Shown: piece after piece, positions 59,294-64,000 of the stretch
Numbering within the stretch: the stretch's first letter is position 1
Layout of the letters: every line of letters begins with the position of its first letter
DNA from: Bradyrhizobium sp. WSM1743
GTDB lineage: Bacteria; Pseudomonadota; Alphaproteobacteria; Rhizobiales; Xanthobacteraceae
Assembly (NCBI RefSeq): GCF_000473065.1
Contig: NZ_AXAZ01000004.1
Coordinates: 180,989-244,988 of the forward strand
Length of the DNA: 64,000 bases
Direction of reading: 5' to 3'
Notes under the pieces: generated by a model
The model's database searches: none
What the model was told of the DNA's origin: nothing
The model's input: only the letters and a program-made list of their open reading frames with translations
Translations under genes and position numbers: made by a program

Positions 59294-61687
59294 GTGAAGG
59301 AGGACGCGGAGTTGCGCAACGAGCGAGAATTTCCTTCGGGCAAGTCCGGGCAGGGCGTGGGCGCACGGCTGCCGCGCAAGGAGGATGACCGCCTGATGCG
59401 TGGCCGCGGCCAGTATGTCGGCGACCTCAGGCTCGCCGGCCTTCAGGATGTTGCCTTCGTGCGCAGCCCGCTGGCGCATGCACGCATCCGCAGTATCCAC
59501 GTGCCCGAGCGCTATCGTGGCAGCGTGTTCACCGCCGCGGACCTCGCCGGCATCAAGCCGATCCGCGCAGTGTCGGGACTTCCGGGCTTCAAGGTTTCGG
59601 AGCAGCCGGTGCTGGCCACCGGCAAGGTGCGCCAGGTCGGCGAGCTCGTCGCGATGTGCCTCGCGCCGACGCGCGCCGAGGCCGAGGATATCGCGGCGTC
59701 GGTCACGCTCGACCTGGAGGAGCTGCCCGCCATCACCGACATGCTGAAGGCGCGCGAGCCCGGCTCGGCGCTGGTGCACGAGCATTGGGGCGACAACGTC
59801 TTCCTGGAGACCAATTACGAGGTCGACATCTCCGCCGCGCTCGACGCGCCGATCAAGGTGACGCGGGAGATCTCGACCGCGCGGCAATGCATGTCGCCGC
59901 TGGAAGGCCGCGGCGTGGTCGCGACGTTCGACCGGCGGCTCGACCAGCTCACGCTGCATTCCGCAGCCCAGATGCCGCACATTACGCGCAGCGGCCTTGC
60001 CGAGTGCCTCGGCATGGAGGAGGGCCAGATCCGCGTCATCTCGCCCGATGTCGGTGGCGGCTTCGGTCACAAGGGCATTCTGCTGCCCGAGGAGGTCTGC
60101 CTGTCCTGGCTGACCATGCGCTGCGGCCATCCGGTGCGCTGGCTTGAAGACCGCCGTGAGCACCTCGTCGCCAGCTCCAATTGCCGCGAGCATCACTATA
60201 AGATCACGGTCTATGCCGACCGTGACGGCACGCTGCGCGGCATCGATTGCGAGGCGACCGTGGATTCCGGCGCCTATTCGTCCTATCCGTTCTCGGCCTG
60301 CCTAGAGGCCGCGCAGGTCGCCAGCATCCTGCCCGGCCCCTACAAGATGCCGGCCTATCGCTGCCGCACCTTTTCGGTCGCCACCAACAAATGCCCGATC
60401 CTGCCGTATCGCGGCGTCGCGCGCACCGGCGTCTGCTTTGCCCTGGAATTGATGCTCGACCTCGTGGCGGCGGAAGCCGGCCTCGAGCCCGGCGAGGTGC
60501 GGCTGCGCAATCTGGTGCGCCCCGAGCAGATGCCGTTCGACAACATCACGAAGAAGCATTTTGACAGCGGCGATTATCCGGAAGCGATGCGCCGCGCGCT
60601 CGCCGCCATCGACATCGATTCCGTTCGCGCCAAGCAAAGCCTGGGCGAGGCCGACGGCCGCCGCATCGGCGTCGGCGTCTCCATCTATTGCGAGCAGGCG
60701 GCGCACGGCACCTCCGTCTATTCCGGCTGGGGCATCCCGATGGTGCCGGGCCATGAGCAGGCCTCGGCCCGGCTGACGCCGGACGGCGGCCTCGAACTCC
60801 GTGTCGGCGTGCATTCGCACGGCCAGGGCATGGAGACCACGCTCGCCCAGGTCGCGCATGAGATCCTCGGCGTCGACATCGCCAAGATCCGCATCGTCCT
60901 CGGCGACACCGCGATGACGCCCTATTCGACCGGCACCTGGGGGTCGCGCTCGATGGTGATGGCGGGCGGCGCGGTCGCGACCGCCTGCCGTGAGCTCGGC
61001 GAACGCGCGCGGCGCATTGGCGCAAAACTGTTGCAGCATGATCCGGCCTCGGTGGTGTTGCAGAACGGCGAGGTGCGCGGCGTCAACGGCAGCGTCAGCC
61101 TGCAGGCGATCGCCCACACCTGGTATCGCCGCCCGCAAGACCTGCCTGCCGATGTCGATCCCGGCGGGCTGGAGGTGACGCAAGGCTACAAGCCCGTGCG
61201 CGACAGCGGCACCTTCAGCTATGCCGCGCATGCCGCCGTCGTCGCGGTCGACCCCGATCTCGGCGAGGTGGAAATTCTCGACTACGCGATCGTCGAGGAC
61301 GGCGGCGTGCTGGTCAATCCGCTCGTCGTCGACGGCCAGATCTATGGCGGCTTCGCGCAAGGCATCGGCACCGCGCTCTACGAGGAAATGCCGTTCGATG
61401 CCTCCGGCCAGCCGCTGGCGACGACGCTCGCGGATTACCTGCTGCCCGGCCCGACCGAGATCCCGGCCGCGCGCCTCGACCACATGGAGACGCCGTCGCC
61501 CTACACGCAGTTCGGCGTGAAGGGCATCGGCGAGGGCGGAGCGATCGCGCCGCCCGCTGCGATCGCCAACGCCGTCAACGACGCGCTGCGGCCGCTCGGC
61601 GTCGAGCTGATGCAATCGCCGATCACGCCGCATCGGATCGTCGCGGCGGTGCTGGCCGCCCGCGCGACTGAGAGGAGTGCGGCATGA
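59294..61687 (+). CDS. Xanthine dehydrogenase-family molybdopterin subunit
   Basis: A 797-residue large subunit of a xanthine-oxidase-family hydroxylase: VGARLPRKEDDRLMRGRGQY near the start, GGGFGHKGILLPEEV, HGQGMETTLAQVAHEILG and the catalytic Glu in GIGEGGAIAPPAA. The CO-dehydrogenase signature AYRCSFR is absent (PYRGVARTG instead), so CO oxidation is unlikely. It probably hydroxylates a heterocycle using water. The start is uncertain: GTG 59294, or TTG 59312 with GGAGG eight nt before it. It overlaps the FAD subunit by 4 bp. Confidence 0.9.
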   Translation: MKEDAELRNEREFPSGKSGQGVGARLPRKEDDRLMRGRGQYVGDLRLAGLQDVAFVRSPLAHARIRSIHVPERYRGSVFTAADLAGIKPIRAVSGLPGFKVSEQPVLATGKVRQVGELVAMCLAPTRAEAEDIAASVTLDLEELPAITDMLKAREPGSALVHEHWGDNVFLETNYEVDISAALDAPIKVTREISTARQCMSPLEGRGVVATFDRRLDQLTLHSAAQMPHITRSGLAECLGMEEGQIRVISPDVGGGFGHKGILLPEEVCLSWLTMRCGHPVRWLEDRREHLVASSNCREHHYKITVYADRDGTLRGIDCEATVDSGAYSSYPFSACLEAAQVASILPGPYKMPAYRCRTFSVATNKCPILPYRGVARTGVCFALELMLDLVAAEAGLEPGEVRLRNLVRPEQMPFDNITKKHFDSGDYPEAMRRALAAIDIDSVRAKQSLGEADGRRIGVGVSIYCEQAAHGTSVYSGWGIPMVPGHEQASARLTPDGGLELRVGVHSHGQGMETTLAQVAHEILGVDIAKIRIVLGDTAMTPYSTGTWGSRSMVMAGGAVATACRELGERARRIGAKLLQHDPASVVLQNGEVRGVNGSVSLQAIAHTWYRRPQDLPADVDPGGLEVTQGYKPVRDSGTFSYAAHAAVVAVDPDLGEVEILDYAIVEDGGVLVNPLVVDGQIYGGFAQGIGTALYEEMPFDASGQPLATTLADYLLPGPTEIPAARLDHMETPSPYTQFGVKGIGEGGAIAPPAAIANAVNDALRPLGVELMQSPITPHRIVAAVLAARATERSAA

Positions 61688-62520
61688 AGCCGGCGCCCTT
61701 CGCTTACGAACGCCCGCGCGACCTCGATGCGGCATTGTCGATGCTGGCCGCAAGCAGCGGGTCCGCGAAAATCATCGCCGGCGGCCAGTCGCTCGGTCCC
61801 ATGCTCAATCTCCGGCTGGTCCAGCCGGAGCTGATTGTCGACATCTCAGGCCTCGCCGAGCTCAAGCGCGCGGAGGTCTCCGGCAACGAACTCGTGCTCG
61901 GCGCCCTGGTCACGCATGCCGATATCGAGGACGGCCGCACCGCCGACGTGACCCGCGGCGCCATGCGCGGCGTCGCGGCCAATATTGCGTATCGCGCCGT
62001 GCGCAACCGCGGCACGATCGGCGGCTCGCTCAGCCATGCCGATCCCGCCGCGGACTGGATCTCGTCGCTCGCGGCCTTGGGCGCGCGCGTGACTCTGCGT
62101 AGCCTTGGCGGCGCGCGCACGATGCCCGTCGCGGCCTTCGTTGTCGGTGCGCTGGAATCCGCGCTGCATGCCGGCGAGATCGTCGAGGCGATCCACGTGC
62201 CGATGCGATCGGCATCGTCTCATTGGGGCTATGCCAAGAGCTGCCGCAAGACTGGCGAGTTCGCCCATGCCATCGGCGCGGTTCTGATCGATCCGGCCGT
62301 CGCTTCGGCGCGCGTCGTGATCGGTGCCATCGATACGGCGCCTATTGTCATAACTGATGCCGCCGAGCTGTTCAGCGGACGGATTGCGGCCGACTACAAG
62401 CAGCGTTTTGACGCCAGCGTCGCCGACGGGCTCCTTGCAAAAGCCGGTATCGACGACGCCGCGCAGCGCCACATCCATGTCAGCGTGTTGAAGCGCGCCG
62501 TCCAGGAGGCTGCGGCATGA
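61684..62520 (+). CDS. FAD-binding subunit of molybdenum hydroxylase (CoxM type)
   Basis: A 278-residue FAD subunit: KPAPFAYERPRDLDAALSML, the FAD loop AKIIAGGQSLGPMLNLRLVQ, and TIGGSLSHADPAADW with the pyrophosphate-binding pattern. It passes electrons from the iron-sulfur subunit. ATG 61684 overlaps the large-subunit stop (ATGA), and its stop overlaps the next start by 4 bp. Confidence 0.93.
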   Translation: MKPAPFAYERPRDLDAALSMLAASSGSAKIIAGGQSLGPMLNLRLVQPELIVDISGLAELKRAEVSGNELVLGALVTHADIEDGRTADVTRGAMRGVAANIAYRAVRNRGTIGGSLSHADPAADWISSLAALGARVTLRSLGGARTMPVAAFVVGALESALHAGEIVEAIHVPMRSASSHWGYAKSCRKTGEFAHAIGAVLIDPAVASARVVIGAIDTAPIVITDAAELFSGRIAADYKQRFDASVADGLLAKAGIDDAAQRHIHVSVLKRAVQEAAA

Positions 62521-63704
62521 CCACGATCGCGCTTCAGGTCAATCGCCGCGCTGTGGAGCTTTCCGCCGAGCCGCGCACAAGCCTTGCCGATTTCGTCCGC
62601 GACAAGCTCGATCTCACCGGCACGCATCTCGGCTGCGAGCACGGCGTCTGCGGCGCCTGCACCGTTCTGCTCGACGGTGTTCCGGCACGCTCCTGCATCA
62701 CCTATGCAGCGGCCTGCGAGGGCGCCGACGTTACCACGATTGAAGGCCTCGATGAGGACGAAGTCACGACCGAGCTCCGTGCCGCCTTCACCCGCGAGCA
62801 TGCGCTGCAATGCGGCTATTGCACGCCGGGCATGCTGGTCTCGGCGCGTGATCTTGTGCTGCGTCTGCCCGATGCCGACGAGCGCCGCATTCGCGTCGGC
62901 CTCAGCGGCAATCTCTGCCGCTGCACCGGCTATGTCGGCATCGTGCGCGCGGTGCAGTCCGTGATCGAGGCAAGGCGCGCGCGCAACATCGCGCCGCTGG
63001 CCGATGGCGGCCGGACCAGTCTCGGCCCGGTCGGGTCTGGGCGCGCTGCACCCGGCCGCAGCGAGTCGCGGCCTGCGCTGCAAACGTTGGCTCTGGCGTC
63101 AGAGAATGCGACGCCGGGCAGCATCCCTGACTTCATCCCGGCGACCGTTCTCGATCAGCGTTTTACGCTGGCGCACCCGCCGGCAAAGGTGTTCGCGATG
63201 TTCGACGATATCGCAGCCATCGCGGCCTGCCTTCCCGGCGTATCGCTGAAATCGCCGCCGAGCCCCGAGCGCGTGGAAGGATTGATCCGCGTCAGGCTCG
63301 GGCCGATCGCCGCATCCTTCGAGGGCGCCGCGCGGGTCGAGCGCGATCCCGCGACACTATCGGGCCGCATCATCGGCATCGGCACCGACCAGCGCAGCCA
63401 TTCGGCAACGCAGGGCGAGATCCGTTATCGCCTGCTGCCGCTCGACGACGGCGCGGCGACCGCCGTCGAGCTGTCGATCGGCTATACGCTCACGGGATTG
63501 CCGGCCCAGGTCGGCCGCCCCGGCCTGGTGCGGGATCTCGCCCGGCGCTTGGTCGCGGACTTCGCCGCCAATCTCGATCGTCACATTTCCGGTGTGCCAT
63601 CGGAGGCGCGCGCACCGGCGGAGCTCAGTTTCTGGTCGATCGTATCAGACGTTTTGCGCGCACGGATCGCCCGCATCCTTGGCCGCCGGAGCGGCGCGGG
63701 GTGA
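62517..63704 (+). CDS. 2Fe-2S subunit fused to CoxG-like SRPBCC domain
   Basis: A 395-residue fusion. Residues 1-155 are the small subunit with two 2Fe-2S clusters: LGCEHGVCGACTVLLDG plus a later Cys, and QCGYCTPGML with LSGNLCRCTGY. After a linker of about 45 residues, residues about 205-395 are an SRPBCC/CoxG domain (RFTLAHPPAKVFAMFDDIAA; LPGVSLKSPPSPERVEGLIR). In CO dehydrogenase loci CoxG is a separate protein that may recruit the enzyme to the membrane. A basic C-terminal tail (LRARIARILGRRSGAG) would suit membrane contact. It is the last gene of the operon. Confidence 0.88.
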   Translation: MTTIALQVNRRAVELSAEPRTSLADFVRDKLDLTGTHLGCEHGVCGACTVLLDGVPARSCITYAAACEGADVTTIEGLDEDEVTTELRAAFTREHALQCGYCTPGMLVSARDLVLRLPDADERRIRVGLSGNLCRCTGYVGIVRAVQSVIEARRARNIAPLADGGRTSLGPVGSGRAAPGRSESRPALQTLALASENATPGSIPDFIPATVLDQRFTLAHPPAKVFAMFDDIAAIAACLPGVSLKSPPSPERVEGLIRVRLGPIAASFEGAARVERDPATLSGRIIGIGTDQRSHSATQGEIRYRLLPLDDGAATAVELSIGYTLTGLPAQVGRPGLVRDLARRLVADFAANLDRHISGVPSEARAPAELSFWSIVSDVLRARIARILGRRSGAG

Positions 63705-63776
63705 TCGTGTGCTCGCACATTGGGAAGTGACGAAGCCTGGACTGCCTAGGTCAGCGTTTTCTTGGTTTGAATCATA

Positions 63777-64000
63777 TCAGGCGGCCTCGGCGAGTTTGTA
63801 GGACCATGTGTGGATAACCGGATGGCGATTGACGTCGCCGATACCAGCCATGATGCGCTCCTTGAGTTCGTGTTTTGAGGCCACTCGGATATGGCGCAGG
63901 ACCGAGCGGGCGAACTTGGAGAAGAACCCCTCTATGAGATTGAGCCATGATCCGTGCTTGGGGGTGAAGGTGAGCTCGAAGCGCCCGCTTGGTCGCGTGG
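63777..64000 (-). mobile_element. IS630-family transposase, C-terminal part, cut by window edge
   Basis: Reading leftward from the edge to a TGA at 63777-63779: the C-terminal part includes ELTFTPKHGSWLNLIEGFFS, where the Glu is the third catalytic residue of the DDE triad, then RHIRVASKHELKERIMAGIG and HPVIHTWSYKLAEAA. This is typical of IS630-type transposases. The rest of the element lies beyond 64000, and no inverted terminal repeat could be identified in 63705-63776, which shows no gene. Confidence 0.88.

Noticed and set aside
59294..61687. Carbon monoxide dehydrogenase large subunit
   Set aside because: The CoxL active-site loop AYRCSFR is absent (PYRGVARTG instead). A heterocycle hydroxylase fits the permease and amidohydrolase context better.

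Overview
The window is GC-rich, densely coded DNA with long spurious antisense ORFs, many 4-bp start/stop overlaps and rhizobial-type intergenic palindromes. Together with the gene families present this points to an alphaproteobacterium of the Bradyrhizobium type. That assignment rests on recognising families, not on a search. I saw no rRNA or tRNA gene and no CRISPR array.

Layout. (1) 1-8243: a leftward aromatic/amide catabolic operon (Dabb protein, maleylacetate reductase, amidohydrolase cut by the window edge), divergent from a LysR regulator that leads into a xylulokinase and a ribose/xylose-type sugar ABC transporter. (2) 8304-17142: a palindromic repeat, a surface-glycan group (formyltransferase-like/beta-propeller protein, GT4 glycosyltransferase, flippase, FAD oxidoreductase, GNAT/FemAB-like acyltransferase) and a Bug-type solute receptor. 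(3) 17150-31015: small membrane or secreted proteins, a WD40-cytochrome c fusion, and a respiratory formate dehydrogenase locus. That locus holds a multi-cluster 4Fe-4S protein, a biotin/lipoate-ligase-like protein, four poorly characterised accessory proteins, an HTH-TorD fusion, a small Tat protein, and the alpha, beta and gamma subunits. (4) 31266-46919: two leftward operons (15 genes) for an unidentified glycoconjugate. They include myo-inositol-phosphate synthase, a sugar nucleotidyltransferase, UDP-xylose synthase, two epimerases, four CgeB-like and one GT4 glycosyltransferase, a B12/radical SAM enzyme, a methyltransferase, phosphopentomutase and an apparently circularly permuted glycosidase. 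(5) 47245-55346: stress-type small proteins, a GT9 protein, a DUF4336-SDR fusion, a phosphodiesterase, a patatin and glycogen debranching enzyme GlgX. (6) 55586-63704: a MarR-controlled catabolic module for an unknown N-heterocycle (NCS1 permease, cyclic amidohydrolase, three-subunit molybdenum hydroxylase). (7) The right edge enters an IS630-family transposase.

How the parts fit. Regions 3 to 5 carry several matches to the alphaproteobacterial general-stress (EcfG) promoter, GGAAC-N16/17-nGTT, just upstream of the inositol/glycan operon and several small-protein genes. This suggests that part of the window is a stress-response neighbourhood. In region 6 a near-perfect palindrome occurs four times before the amidohydrolase and once before the permease, which defines a likely local MarR regulon.

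Strongest candidates for undescribed biology: the stress-linked glycoconjugate cluster with its permuted TIM-barrel glycosidase, the HTH-TorD fusion that may couple formate dehydrogenase maturation to transcription, and the MarR operator array.
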